A stretch of DNA of 64,000 nt from Ectobius pallidus (taxonomy: Eukaryota > Arthropoda > Insecta > Blattodea > Ectobiidae), in the NCBI GenBank assembly GCA_964059195.1, contig CAXKWD010000009.1, positions 148,671,890 to 148,735,889 on the forward strand. Direction: 5' to 3'. Positions 1-12,145 of the stretch are shown piece after piece. A program made the translations under genes and the position numbers. The stretch's first letter is position 1. Each line of letters opens with the position of its first letter. The notes beneath the pieces were generated by a model. It saw nothing but the letters and a program-made list of their open reading frames with translations, was not told the origin of the DNA and ran no database searches.

Positions 1-580
1 TCAACAATTTAAAAAACAAAATTGTTTTTGTTTCAGTTTTCTGGTTGATTGCAAAAATGTTGCTAACCAAAAGATGGGCAGTAAAAGGAGGGAAAATAAC
101 TAGCTTACAGTTAGTTAAAAAGACTGTGGGCTACCACAATGGAACAGAACGATACACACATATAGTGGTGAAAAAAAACTTTTTGTAAAACTGTTTCAAC
201 TGTTACTGCTTCTCAAACGAAACAGTTTCAAAGTAACCTGCTATACTGTTGGGGCGGAAGAAACTGTTTTGCCACCATGGTGTTATTTTTCTATCTCTGT
301 GCTAAGACAATGCCACAAGAAGCAGCTACAAAAAATAACTGTGACTGCTGCATGAAGCAGTTACAAAATAACAGTTCCAGGGACAGAAGCAGTGACACTT
401 CCTTTAAGTTGGTTGGCGTGTAGCAGTTATTTTGCAAAACAGTTGCGTTTTTTTGGGGCTTACATTTGCCCGCAAATGGTACTTAACACCCTAATACATC
501 AAGAATACACAATTTCGTTTTATCGCTAACCAACAAAAACAAACACCTCTAACCATGGATACAATCTGAAGGAATCTCAC
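1..580. other. Kdm3 intron, left edge
   Basis: No exon or element with defined ends. 180-455 contains many scattered copies of AACAGTT/AACTGTT and GCAGTTAC in both orientations, suggesting a decayed internally repetitive element. Confidence 0.4.
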
Positions 581-862
581 CTTTAATATGTTCCTCGTTA
601 TCACTATCCTTTGGAATGCCCACGTAAACCATCACATTCACTGCGTCGGATATATCTAGGTGAAGATTCGTCGTGCCCTTCATTGGATAAAGAGCAGATC
701 CATAAGCATTGTACATCTTGGGTCCAAGATCCGGACGCACAAAACAATCAGGAAGGCGACTCGCAAGATTCAGACGACCTGTTCTGTGGGTGTATTCGGA
801 CAATGGCAGGACTTTCATGAGATCTGTGAACCGGGATGGCAGCATTTCTGCAAAATCTTCAC
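581..862 (-). CDS. Kdm3: Kdm3 exon 11: JmjC core with HxD iron ligands
   Basis: The exon continues the preceding one across a split Gly codon (junction reads WPP-G-EDF, a family hallmark). It holds the conserved NLASRLP and [15 protein letters not shown] blocks, followed by GTTNLHLD, which supplies the first His and the Asp that bind Fe(II) in JmjC demethylases. The acceptor is a good tract ending in AG (on the plus strand ctgcaacag after 862); the donor GTGAGA sits at 575-580. The exon ends with one base of a split codon, so at least one more exon lies left of base 1; it must carry the distal His ligand and the C-terminus. Catalytic residues seen here are intact, so an active enzyme is expected. 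Confidence 0.95.
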
Positions 863-1129
863 CTGCAACAGAAAAACAAATGTCAATTTATTATCATCTT
901 TTCATCTAATTCCTGTCTGTGAAACCAGTATGTAAATCATTTCATACGTTCTTTTCTGATTTCAAGCCTATTTCAAATTTAAAAATCTACACTTTTAAAT
1001 TATGCAAATGAGGCAGTTAATTTAATGTGATGCAATTTTCTTCTTTATTATGGAAGGTGAAGCTTATAAAAACAGCTCCATCAAAGTAGTTTAATTTCCA
1101 TGGAAAATTTGCCCTAAATTTCAGTATGG

Positions 1130-1625
1130 TACCTTCTGAGATTGTGTAGTGGATGGGAAAATGTCTGTCTGTCCATACATTTGTACGCACAATAACTCAA
1201 ATACGCTTTATTGGATTTTCATTAAACTTAGTATAAACATTTATAATGTCCATGGGAAGAAGTCAATTGATTTTGGACCAAATTGGTTGACTGGTACCAA
1301 AGTAATGCCCAACTTAGCAGCTGAATTTATCAAATGCAGATCAGTTTTCATGACAACATTGTTTTACAGTGTTCACATACAGCTTTGGAAATTGCAATAC
1401 TGTTAGCTTTGACAAATAACACTACCCAAATTGATTAACTACCCACATATTTCTACACATATGCTTATCAAACTAGACCTTTGTTCTTCCGTAAGCCCTG
1501 CTTAATGAATCGATCTGAAGCTTAACTCTCAAATCGATTTAAAAATATTATTTATTTTCTGCATATCATAAATGCAATTATCACTGATTATCTGGCACTT
1601 TCTTACGTCAGTTTACCTGAATTTC
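1130..1625 (+). repeat. Dispersed repeat family, copy 1 (single-unit)
   Basis: 1130-1340 (CAGTATGGT, CTGTCTGTCC, ACTCAAATACGC, GTAATGCCCAACTTAG) and 1478-1620 (CCGTAAGCCCTGCTTAATGA, GTCAGTTTACCTGA) match 37770-38605 in the same order. Neither copy has clear TIRs. The ACGCACCATAACTCAAATACG-type unit occurs once here and three times in the other copy. Confidence 0.65.
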
Positions 1626-1843
1626 TTTCATGGGAAAATCATATAAATTGCAAAAATATTGCTTGCAAATGGTTTAATTTGTCCAAATAAACCACTTGAA
1701 ATTCATGTAAAAAAATGGGGTTGTATTTACTTCTTGTGTTATGACAATTCAAATTATTTCACAATTCAGAAGTGCAGTTTTTGGTGTTACTGGGGTCAGA
1801 AAAATGAAATTCTGCAAAGAGAACAATTTGTGTCATCACTTAC

Positions 1844-2096
1844 CTGGGGGCCAATCCTTGAGTTTGAGCAGCATGGGATTGCCTTTGTCATCCTTCAGTC
1901 GACGTGATAAGTGTTCAAACCCTTCCCAGAACTTGCGCATTGGCTGATTCGGCACCACATTACCAGTCATACAATTAACCAAGTCGTTCTTGTCGTCACC
2001 AAAGTCTCGAGCAAAGGAATCAGGATGCCATAGACTCATGTCTAGATTCTTCGCCACATCAGACACTAATACAGGCTGTCCACGTCTCCACTGATC
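1844..2096 (-). CDS. Kdm3: Kdm3 exon 10: N-terminal part of JmjC domain
   Basis: Encodes 84 codons plus one base, starting in phase 0. Visible family blocks are QWRRGQPVLVSDVAKNLDMS, SLWHPDSFARDFGD, DLVNC and the closing LKLKDWPP. These match the cupin-side N-terminal JmjC region of KDM3A/B. Donor GTAAGT (plus-strand cttac before 1844) and acceptor TTTGCAG (after 2096) are both near consensus. It links exon 9 (ending in the PAFQ codon) to exon 11 through a split Gly codon. No frameshift or stop is seen. Confidence 0.95.
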
Positions 2097-3120
2097 CTGC
2101 AAATAAATGACACCGTTAATTATCAATCTAAATAAAACTGATGTATTATATTGCTGTTTTCTTCCCGGAAGCTATCACAACCAATCAAGGCTACCATCAA
2201 TTAATTTACAGTCTTATTGATTAGTGGCTTTGCATCTACTACCCGCGCGCCATTTCTTGGGTGCTGGTTTTACGGGGAAGTGAGGGTTGGAGGGAACAAA
2301 ACATAGCTAGTCTGCCAGTCTTTCTGCAGTGTTGTCAACCAAAGAAACATTTCAGCAGAATCGCGCATATGGTAAGCGCACATCAACAGCGTAAATGTGG
2401 ATGCCGAATTGGATAATTACTTCCGATGAATCATCCTCGCTATTTTATGTAGTGACATTTAATACACAACGATTTTAATGCAGTCCAATAATATAACGTG
2501 GTGACGATATTGCGTAACAATTAATTACATGTCATAAGGCTTTAGTTATCAAATAATTTTCCTCCGGGAATAGAATATTATATAAATAGGCTCAATATTT
2601 TTACACTGGGTGACTAGTTTTAAGCATAAAGAAGAGTTTTAGCAGAAAATGCTTCATTTCGTGTTGTAAAACATAAGAGATGTAAGGCATCTAAAAGTGG
2701 AGAAAACTATAGGCCTAATTTTAGAAGGTATTTAATACATTTTGTGAAAAGTTTGCTCAAATTTCAGTCCATGAAAATGACATCATAGTTCACGGGAGAG
2801 TCAGAAATTAGCACATACGGAGTTCTTAAAAAAGGTGAGGAAAGTGTTGGATGTACAATGACATGTTTGTGAAATCAGCAATTCGTAAAATTGTATTTTT
2901 TCCATCCGTCAGAAAAGATAATGTCAATAAATAAATAAGGATCCTGAGACAGAATGAAAGCTTAGTATTGAAGCCACTAGATGTCAAGGTGTATAGCGTA
3001 TTTCGTGTTTCAATGTTGTCAGCTCTACCTACGAAGTTGAACGAAACCTACCGAATGAGGACTAGGGAGCCGAGCGCCCAAGAAATCGCGTGCAGGTAGT
3101 ACATGCAAACACAAACTTAA
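2097..3120. other. Kdm3 intron, repeat-like but unresolved
   Basis: A short stretch near 2405 (GCCGAATTGGATAATTAC) resembles the dispersed repeat at 58285 and 61990. Nothing else is recognised. Confidence 0.35.
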
Positions 3121-3121
3121 G

Positions 3122-4384
3122 CTGGGTCCCCACTGCTTAACATTTAGCACCAACATGTTGCAGTAAACATACATTAACAGTCTTACTAATAATCCAGTTG
3201 TAACATTTATACCAGGAATATACACAGCTGAGGAAAGAAAGAGTACTAATAATCGTTGCATAATGCTGAATGTGTGCAACCTTTACACAGCCTAGCCCCC
3301 TTGTTTAAACTTGACGTAAATAATCAAGATGGCCGATCTGCGTAACAGCCGGTCGCTTCGTAGATGTCTGAGATTGAATTTTGAGGTTATGCATCCATTC
3401 TTAAGGTAACTTGTTATGAAACATTCTGGGCTACTTTTGCGGAATTATAAACATTGTTCCTTGTTTGCGGGACATATTTCCATACTTGTACCCATGATTA
3501 CAGCTTTCTGAAAACAATATAATGAAATACTGAAACTACAATTAGTCTGCAGACGATCCACCGTTGTTTGCCGCTGCACCGATAGATGGCGTTCAGCAGT
3601 CCCTTCATAGCCAGGAGCTAGTAACGTCACAAATAGAGTGACGTATTTGATGACGTTGGACGTACAAACCCGATGTAAACTCGGCAGTTACACACTCGTT
3701 ATTGGTAATGCGGCTTATGCAGAACTTACACGGTGAACAACCAAACAACCGTTCAACGCAGATATAAGCAGCTTTTATTAGTAAGGCTGTAAATGTTTAT
3801 CATCAACTTGTTGAAGTATACATGTCAAGTGGTTTGCCAATTAACAACTGTCTCCACTACAGTGTTATAGGCTTAGCATGGGTTGGTGCAGTTACGAACA
3901 GAAATTAATGAATAACGAGTAACATTCAAAAAGAAAACGCCTCTGAAGAGGGCAGCCAACATTGCAAAATGAGAGTAATTTTTTGTACTGTTATTGTCTT
4001 CTTGTTAACTGTCTATGACTTTCTTAAATACTAATTTTGTACAGATGTCTTGATCTTTTCATTAGAAGTTCCAGAGTTTTTTTCTTCGGACATTCCATAG
4101 CGAATTAGCAAAAAATATAACGAAATGGATGGTGGCAATGTTGAGGAAGCTGTCAATAGATTTTTGTTTAGACGGAAATTCCCAAAACAAAGCCGATATT
4201 GACCGACTAGTCAACTGACTTTATATGTTGTTTATTTTCTAAATTACCATCTGAAAATGTTAAGTTCAACACGCTGGGTTTGTATGTCAAGTCAATTGGA
4301 ACGCGAAATTGCAATATACATGTTAATATCAACTTGTTAAACTTAACACTTTGGTGTTAAATGTTAAGCTGTGGGGACCCAGCT
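3122..4384. mobile_element. TIR element, about 1.26 kb, family unresolved
   Basis: Ends are inverted copies of AGCTGGGTCCCCACWGCTTA, extending imperfectly to about 40 bases (left 3122, right ending near 4384). No convincing target duplication; flanks read ...cttaa and ttttg. Inside, 3329-3405 (+) is exon-like: CAAGATGG then 25 codons beginning MADLRNSRSLRRCLRLNFEV and donor AAG/GTAACT, in a CpG-richer patch. The element may carry its own promoter and first exon. Confidence 0.6.
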
Positions 4385-4508
4385 TTTGGGTTTCAACTTG
4401 AAGTACACAATTTTCCAGCCGATCCATTTATTCCAAAACAGAAAAGATAAGATTAAAAATTCATTCCGGACCAGCTCAAATATTATATTAGATTTTTGGT
4501 ATGAATAC

Positions 4509-5015
4509 CTGGAAAGCAGGGTAGTTTCCTTCGCAGTTGGGGTCTGTGAGCCTCAGGAGTTTGCCATCACAGAGCCACTTGTGAGGAACATCAGGGTACA
4601 AAGGTTGGCTCTCTAGATGCGTCATGATCCTGATTGGAAGATTCTGGTGCCTCTGCGTAGGCCTCATGTAGCGCCTCACAAAATGCTTCAACTCCTTTGT
4701 TGTTTCAGTAACCGCAGGAGCTGGCTCTTTGACGACCGACTCTTCGATTACAGTGGACACCACGAGGTCCATCACGTTCAGCCTATTTCTCTTGGAGATC
4801 TTCAGTCCGGGAGCGCTCTGAGTTGTACTGTTGGTGGTGGCGGTGTTTGAATTGCTGGTGCTGTTAAGGCCCCCAGACGCTGAACTAGTTGAGTTGTTGG
4901 CAGGGGATGCAGAACGGCTGCCGTTTGGTTTGTGTGAAGGACGGATTAGTAACTCCCTCAGTGTCGAGAAGTTATCATCCTTGTCCTCGGAGTCACTGCT
5001 CATTGTTCCAGACTC
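4509..5015 (-). CDS. Kdm3: Kdm3 exon 9: Ser/Asn/Thr-rich linker, LxxLL box and pre-JmjC region
   Basis: Exactly 169 codons, phase 0 at both ends. It begins with an acidic stretch (SSDSEDKDDN), then STLRELLIRP, an LxxLL box at the position where vertebrate KDM3A/B carry LRDLL-type coactivator motifs. A Ser/Asn/Thr low-complexity linker follows. The C-terminal third carries HKWLCDGKLLRLTDPNCEGN, the conserved segment immediately before the JmjC domain. Acceptor TTTTGTTACTAG lies right of 5015 and donor GTATTC left of 4509. Start and end agree in phase with exons 8 and 10. Confidence 0.92.
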
Positions 5016-5546
5016 CTAGTAACAAAAACAATGCACATTACCTTAAACAAATTCTATCGTAAGTGGATAAAACTATTCAGCTCTTATAAAATAACTCAGT
5101 ATATTTAACAATGCTTCAGATATTAATCAATCACTTTCGTTTATCATACAATACGCTTGCTAGGAGCACAAGGATGCAATTTTATCTGATAAAACGTCAG
5201 CCTGTTACTGCATTTGTGCATTTAACAAATGTCTTAATTGTGTTTGACACAGTGGAATTCAGGACCCATATGGGTGTTTTATTTTACCCTACAAGCTTTG
5301 TGTACTATTGACATTATAGTCTCATAAAATAAAAAAATTGAATGATGGTAACGGTAAAGGGAAACAATAATTCCCCTTCCACTTTGTGTCAATTCCAATT
5401 GTTTTGCAGGCTTGCATATTTCATTCATAAGTTACTTCAAAGTTAACTTTTCGTCACTCTATTTTCTTGTTTATTCTTCCAGAGAGCTTTGATTGATCAG
5501 AAAGGAAAATGAACTGAATACTGAAGCAGTGATGTACCGTGATGTA
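5016..5546. other. Kdm3 intron, nothing recognised
   Basis: AT-rich sequence with no exon signals or element ends. Confidence 0.3.
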
Positions 5547-6032
5547 CCGTATTGTCCCGAATATAAGACGATTTTTTTTCCCTGAAAATGTGCCTTTGAA
5601 AACTATACTCGTCTTATACGCGCAGCCTAAGATTCAACAACCCTCCATTCATGAATGCAACTGTGCACGTGTGTACGGGTATTCCCACGCAAATGGCATG
5701 CACAGAACACAAACATATGGCGTGCGTCCGACCCAAGGTCAAAGCCGCACCGAACTTTATTGTTCCCGAATTCGTGCTACTCCTTGTACTGCACTGCTTG
5801 GCATCTCTATTCTCTTTGTTTGACCACCATCATGGCAGACCATGGCATCATGTCTCAATGCATAAATAAAGGCGAGAGAAGAAGTTACGACATGAACTTC
5901 AAACTTCTGTTTTATAATAATAAATAATGAAATGTTTTATGTGAAGCAAAATGTACCAATAAGCTATTTTATTTATTTTTCCGTAACTACCCTTCAAAAA
6001 TTCAGGGTAGTCTTATTTTCGGGCCAATACGG
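5547..6032. mobile_element. Tc1/mariner-type MITE, 486 bp
   Basis: TIRs read CCGTATTGTCCCGAATATAA on the left and the inverse of CCGTATTGGCCCGAAAATAA on the right, flanked by TA at 5545-5546 and 6033-6034. The open frames inside are not transposase-like, so it is non-autonomous. A related partial end (ACCGTATTTATCTAAATATA) is at about 6640. Confidence 0.8.
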
Positions 6033-7662
6033 TAATAGTGTAGCATATATATCCGAGATAATTTATTTGATTATGTGTTTGTTATAAAAGCAATATGGAA
6101 CGTATTCAATTTTTATCTCTAACTGATTACACCTGAGCGTATAGTGGAGGCAACTTCTACGTATACAACTTGGTTCAAGGAATGCCAACAGACCCTCATA
6201 ATCCGCAGTAAATAACTTGAAATGAGGGTGTCTTGGACAATAAAGTTGTATATTCTGGATTTTCAGCGAGTTTCTTGGGCGTTGAACTTGCCTGACAGCC
6301 AATAGAATTTCGTGTGCAACCAATCAGTGCTCATTTCTGAATTTTTGACATTTAAGCTATGACTCCACGTGGACACCAGACGAGTGCCCTTCAGTCAGTT
6401 GTTGCTCCCCCCCGTACCACTCCCTAAGTGCCAGACAATGGCTTAATCCTCAAAGCATGCCGACTGTCTACATAGGTTTTGCCCCCACTATACACTTATT
6501 GTCATTGCGTATACGCTCCTATAAAACATGCTTAGTGAACCTAACTGTTAATTGTATAAACACTCGAAGCCTGGTTATCATATTTCAGACAGAGCTCATT
6601 GGAAGAGAAGGCTTGAAGCCACATGATTAATGACAGTACCGTATTTATCTAAATATAAGCATCACACTTTTGCCTAGATTAAGCCCAGTGAAATATGCCT
6701 GCAGCTTAAAATCACGTACAAGTGTTTAAGGCAATAATGGTAAAAATGCGCACAATATAGCAGGTTGTTCTATCGTGGCTGGTTCCTCCAAGCATCACCA
6801 CTTATCAATTATCTGGAATCTCCAGGAATATTGATATATTAATCGTTTCAACATCGAAAATACATCGATTTTAATTGAACCATCATAGAAAATTATTAAA
6901 ACTACAGAAGCAAATGGTGTTCATTCTATTATATATGTTTTGCTTATTTTGTCATTTTTGATAGCAGTATTACGGAATATGCGAATATTATGAGTTGCTC
7001 ACAAATATAACGCATGAGAATGCAAATAATGGTAATTTTAAACTCATGATAACGAAAAGTGCAGTTATGAAAAATAGCAAAATTGTGCAAAATTTAATAA
7101 CACTGAAAATCACATGAAGTGCAAAATACTGATTTCTTTTTTTCTTTTCTGTCAGTTGTAATTAATTATAAAGTAAAATAAGAATTTCATAATTTAAGTC
7201 AGCTGATACTTTCTTTTTCTTATTTCTGACCTATTTCAGCTAAGAAATGTGTTACTTTAATAGCCTATTATGAAAATGAGGCAATTTATTTGTTCACTTT
7301 GGGGTTAATTCATTTTTTCCCTTTACTTTACTGTTAAAAAGGCAGGTGCAAGAAAAATACAGTACATCTGGGAATTTCTGAAATAGGATGTTTTTTTAAC
7401 GAAGTGTTGAACCTTCTGATATCACTTTTCATCTTTTGGTCTCATGAAATTATTCACTTATAAACTCTTGGCGTTAAAACTGTTTCCCAGAGACAAAATC
7501 TGGGACATTTGCTCTCTGGGAACAGACGTCTGGCGAGCCTAGTTTAACCGTCCATGCGTACAGAGGAAGCAGTCATGATCATCACAGGTTATCATGCAAG
7601 CGAGCGAGGGAAACATGCAGTGCAAAACGCCCACCCTACAAGGTTTCTGCTTCTTCCATTAC
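6033..7662. other. Kdm3 intron, mostly unannotated
   Basis: Apart from the mariner-like partial end near 6640-6720, no exon, RNA gene or element boundary is seen. The 86-codon minus ORF at 6063-6323 shows no family resemblance. Confidence 0.35.
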
Positions 7663-7839
7663 CTCGCTAGGTTTTTTGTCCTCTTTGGACAGAGCAACAT
7701 CAGCCAACCAGTTAAGAGGGGAATTCTGGTCTTCCAATCCGTTCGTCGTCCCGTTCTTCTTCTCCTTGTCTGCCGCTTCTGACTTTTCCTGCTTCACTAA
7801 GCCATTCACAGTGTCATTCTTGTAGACTTTCAACAAATC
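7663..7839 (-). CDS. Kdm3: Kdm3 exon 8: acidic linker with LNWLADVA motif
   Basis: Encodes 59 codons, phase 0 at both ends. The segment SPLNWLADVALSKEDKKPSE contains the short LxWLADxA motif found between the zinc finger and JmjC domain in KDM3 proteins. The reading frame stays open for eight more codons into the intron, but the strong donor GAG/GTAATG at 7662-7663 is the only choice that keeps phase with exon 9; a later GT would leave two bases over and frameshift the next exon. The acceptor is TGTTTGGTCAG right of 7839. Confidence 0.87.
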
Positions 7840-8068
7840 CTGACCAAACAGAAACAAAAGCAAGTCTTTACAAGTAATAGGGGATTGTTCTTAACGAAAC
7901 CTTGTAAGGCAGGCTTTAGGGAATGAAATCAACATCTAACATCGATACATTCATTGGCTGACTTACCTTGTCAACATACCTTACAAGATTTTTTTTAGTG
8001 TATCCTTTTAACAATTAACAATGAACTTGCATGAACAGAAGCCAAGGGAAACAGAATAACATGAGTAC

Positions 8069-9170
8069 AGTGAAACCTTGTTAATATGCTCGGCAAGCGA
8101 CCCAGCGGGAGAGCGCTGTAGACAGAGCTATACTAAAAATTTTATGAAGCAGATTTACTGCTCAAGCGCTTCACTTTCCATTATATTTTCCTTTCCAGAT
8201 TCATTTTTGTTCCAACATTTTTACATTTCCAATGTTCTTTGCTCCACGGGTAATTGGATCACTATTTTTTTTCTTTTTTTTATTATTTATTTATTTTTTT
8301 TTATTTATTGATGATGACGGTTCAGATGTTTATGACATGTCGTTTTTATGAACTCAATTCTCGCCTCAAACACAAATTAATCAACACAAATTGCACGCTT
8401 ATTATCTTAGTCGGACTGTATTTACTTTGCATGTAAGTCATATTTTGGTACTTTCTGTGGTCTTGGTCATATTTTGGCCATATTTGTAATTCAGTGACCT
8501 AATTCAGTTATAAATTTGGTAAAAGAGCACAATTATACAGTTTGCTCCTATGTACTTATTATACAGTACTTGGTCAATTTGAATTTGAAATTTATTTAAT
8601 TAACTCTATATTTATGCCAAATTAATAGCAATTTAATTTTTAAAATTAATGCAATTGTTCGTATTTTATAGTGACATGCAAGGTCTACAAAATATTACGA
8701 GTATTTGGAGCTGATGTAACGAGCAAATAGGAGCAAATGCGATAAAAATAGAAGTTCAGCTGGGTCGATGATGGAAGAAACACTCCTGAAACTAGTCCAG
8801 TTTTATAAATTGATGTAACTGGAGTTAAAAAGTGTTTTTATTTTCGACTTTTCTCAATATTCAGTACACTCCACTGTTTACATCACTTCGTTTTAATTTG
8901 TTTTAAAGGACATTATCAGATGGGGAAAACGAAGTCCCTAACACTAGCTCTAAAAAATTATTGAAGTAAAGAACTGCAACATCAAACTATCAAAATAAAC
9001 TTTTTTTCTTTACAACATTGCAGAGTTCACGATTTATATCAAAACGTTGCTCAATCACGACACGAGGAAAGTGGTACAGGATGGGTTTCTAACAGGTTAA
9101 AGCGTTACATGTGAAATGTAGATGGACAGCGAGTTTCAAGCGAGAGCATATTAACAAGGTTTTACTTAAA
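8069..9170. mobile_element. Decayed TIR element (pogo/Tigger-like ends) containing a degenerate hAT copy
   Basis: The left end CAGTGAAACCTTGTTAATAT follows TA; near 9140-9167 the inverse GCATATTAACAAGGTTTTAC appears, degraded at the tip. Inside, 8316-8760 is a diverged copy of the hAT elements at 33217 and 44077 (shared TCAGATGTTTATGACATG, TTCTCGCCTCAAACAC, TATTTGGAGCTGATG). 8260-8310 is a T-rich low-complexity run. Confidence 0.5.
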
Positions 9171-10118
9171 CATTTTCATGCTCAAGCTACTGTTATGCTT
9201 TATCCCACTACCAGGCTTTCTGCTGTTCGCATTAATTGCAAAAAGAAAAATTAATGAACTTAAACTATACTTGACAACAGAGACATGCAATATTCCCAAA
9301 CAGACATAATTGTTGTAAGTAAAAAACTTACCAATTAAAACGTATGTTTCCAAAAGCTTTTTTTTGCCTCCATCATCAGCTGAAATCTACAGAGTTACTT
9401 TGTAACATACATTCTAATTTGGCAACTTTTTACTTACAACAACATGTGAAGATGAATGCTTTAAAGTTTAATAAATTATACAGATTCTTCACAATGTTTT
9501 ATCGATTAACTTAATTTAAAAAGACATGGTGCTTTTTTCTTTTTAAGAAATGAATTCTTAATCAGCTATTTCATAAAATATGAGAATTTTTCCCTCAAAG
9601 AGACTAGTTTAATCAGGCAGTCAAATAAAAGTCTAAAAGCTAGAGTTCACTGAATATTAAAAAATTAAGTGTATCTGAAGTTGTTTCTTGTGTAAAATCT
9701 GTCGATTACGTATTTATTGCATTGTAGTTAATTTTTTTTCTTACATTTATAGCATGATTTTAACACTCATTGAAACTAAGTAGTCGAGAGTAATCAGCTA
9801 TGTCCTATTTGATTTAAGAAAATATACATCTTAAGGTACAATTTGGTATAAGATTAACTTCAATAAGTATGTGTGGTTAATTACTATGTAAAGTAGCAAA
9901 AAGTGACTTTTTGTCCCACCCGTAATGTTGAATTATTATTGTAAGAGTTAAATAAATGTTCTGACAATCTTGAAACAATTTATAATTTTTATTTAATCCA
10001 TCATACCTTCATTAATAACATTAAGACCCTAACAGTAATAGCAGAACAGCAAAGGAACTTTTGTTTTGCATCATTAAAATCAATTAATGAATTTCATGTT
10101 GTTCCTATGAGGGTAAAG
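9171..10118. other. Kdm3 intron flanking a large inverted repeat
   Basis: AT-rich. Contains TTTGTCCCACCCGTAATG near 9911, of which TGTCCCACCCGTAA recurs in the same orientation at about 12166, just outside the right arm of the inverted repeat. No coding signal. Confidence 0.35.
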
Positions 10119-11068
10119 TTATATAATCACGTTCAATATCACCACCTTATTCCCTGAAAAAACCAAACTTAGGATTGCTTGAGAATAATAATAAGATATT
10201 TCAGTAGTTAATCTATTTTATTAATTGTGGATCTGTATATGACCGTATAAAAAGCCAAGTCAATAGGTTATAAAAATGATGTTTAAAATTATATAGCTGG
10301 TTATATTAAAAAATCAAATTCACCAAAGTGATATGTATAAATGTAGTAATTAAAACTTTGGCTTGTCAATATTATTCTAAAATAGATCTAGGCCTATTAT
10401 AGTACACAAAATTAAAAACCATTAGGTTATATACACCAGTATTAACATCAAAAACTTCACCAAATGATATATAAAATATGGTATGTTAAAACTTGGTTTG
10501 TCAAATATTCTAAACTATTTTTGACAAGTAAAATCTATTGAGTTACATATATTAAAAATGTTGTCCTGAAAACATATACACTGAATGCTGTGAAGTATGT
10601 TATCTATTCACAGTTTGATTCACTTCATATGTAAAATATGTACTTAGGTATGATGAATACTATTTATATATTTCAGATGAGTCAGTTCACTATTAATTGT
10701 AACTATAGTACGATTACTGGGAAAACACTGTAGCTGGAGTTCGGTATTCTTGGCTGAAGTTATACAGCTGAAATATCTTATTGTTCTCTTGAATCTTTGT
10801 CGTTATTCTTTAATGGAAGATGCATTTCGGCCCAAGATGAGCCATCTTCAGTTCCTTGAAGCATTCACTAACCCGACCCGCTGCTGAAATTAATCCCGGT
10901 TATGACATAAAATTTTTCAAGCTGATTCTTACTTGTATTAATATCCCAGACATGGATTTAATGTCTATTTTCCTTTCCCTCCACTTGATTAATAGTATTC
11001 ATCATACCTAAGTACATATTTTACATATGAAGTGAATCAAACTGTGAATAGATAACATACTTCACAGC

Positions 11069-11469
11069 CATGGCCGTCCAGAAGGGGGGGCAGGGTAGGG
11101 CCGCTGCCCCTCCCTGGAAATTTTATTTACACATAAACCTCTAAACTAAATGATTTGCAAGCAACTAATGTGAAGAGAGACATAAGTTTTCACACACTGT
11201 AGTTAGCGTTGTTTGGATGAAAACGAGTTGTAACAGCTGACAACCTTAGATATGAGCATATAGGAATAATTACTTCCCCTAAACTTGAAACCATTTATAG
11301 CCTAATATTTTATTATAATGAAGATAAGGCAAGAAAGTATTGCATTTTATATTTTTTTACCTGTGAAATTGTAAGGTGCAGAAAAAGAGATGTGAGTGTA
11401 AATATCAGATGTTTTCATTGTCCATAGTCATAGGTCCAGCGACAGTAAATCAAGGATGTTGATTATGTC

Positions 11470-11535
<66 letters not shown>

Positions 11536-11673
11536 GTACTAATAGTAATAATAATATTAATAGTAATAATAAAAGCAAAAATAATAATAAAATGGTTGTA
11601 GTAGCATAGTGGTGGTAGTGGCAGTAATTTGTTCATTGGCCCCCCCTTGACAAAATTTCTGCGGACGCCCATG
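11069..11673. mobile_element. hAT-type insertion, 605 bp, with (TAA)n core
   Basis: Ends are CATGGCCGTCCAGAAG and the inverse of CATGGGCGTCCGCAGAAA, flanked by the perfect 8-bp duplication TTCACAGC (11061-11068 and 11674-11681). No transposase. A partial relative of the left end is at about 62719 (CATGGGCGTCCGGCAGGG). Confidence 0.85.
11469..11535. repeat. (ATA/TAA)n microsatellite
   Basis: About 20 uninterrupted ATA triplets, continuing imperfectly to about 11590, inside the hAT element at 11069-11673. The poly-Ile ORF over it is an artefact. Confidence 0.95.
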
Positions 11674-12145
11674 TTCACAGCATTCAGTGTATATGTTTTC
11701 AGGACAACATTTTTAATATATGTAACTCTAGATTTTACTTGTCAAAAATAGTTTAGAATATTTGACAAACCAAGTTTTAACATACCATATTTTATATATC
11801 ATTTGGTGAAGTTTTTTATGTTAATACTGGTGTATATAACCTAATGGTTTTTAATTTTGTGTACTATAATAGGCCTAGATCTATTTTAGAATAATATTGA
11901 CAAGCCAAAGTTTTAATTACTACATTTATACATATCACTTTGGTGAATTTGATTTTTTAATATAAACAGCTATATAATTTTAAACATCATTTTTATAACC
12001 TATTGACTTGGCTTTTTATACGGTCATATACAGATGCACAATTAATAAAATAGATTAATTACTGAAATATCTTATTATTATTCTCAAGCAATCCTAAGTT
12101 TGATTTTTTGAGGGAATAAGGTGGTGATATTGAACGTGATTATAT

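Larger units (their letters stand above)
10119..12145. repeat. Long inverted repeat (foldback), arms about 545 bp, right arm split by a hAT
   Basis: Left arm 10119-10664 is matched in inverse by 10991-12145 once the hAT insertion at 11069-11673 and its duplicated 8 bp are removed (about 542 bp). Identity looks high, with only scattered differences and short indels. The central spacer 10665-10990 is unique here. The transcript of this intron could form a very long hairpin. Confidence 0.88.

Noticed and set aside
7640..7662. Extending Kdm3 exon 8 eight codons to a GT at 7639
   Set aside because: That donor is weak and leaves two extra bases, frameshifting exon 9; the GAG/GTAATG donor keeps phase.
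11463..11678. 71-codon poly-Ile ORF
   Set aside because: Translation of a (TAA)n microsatellite within a hAT element.
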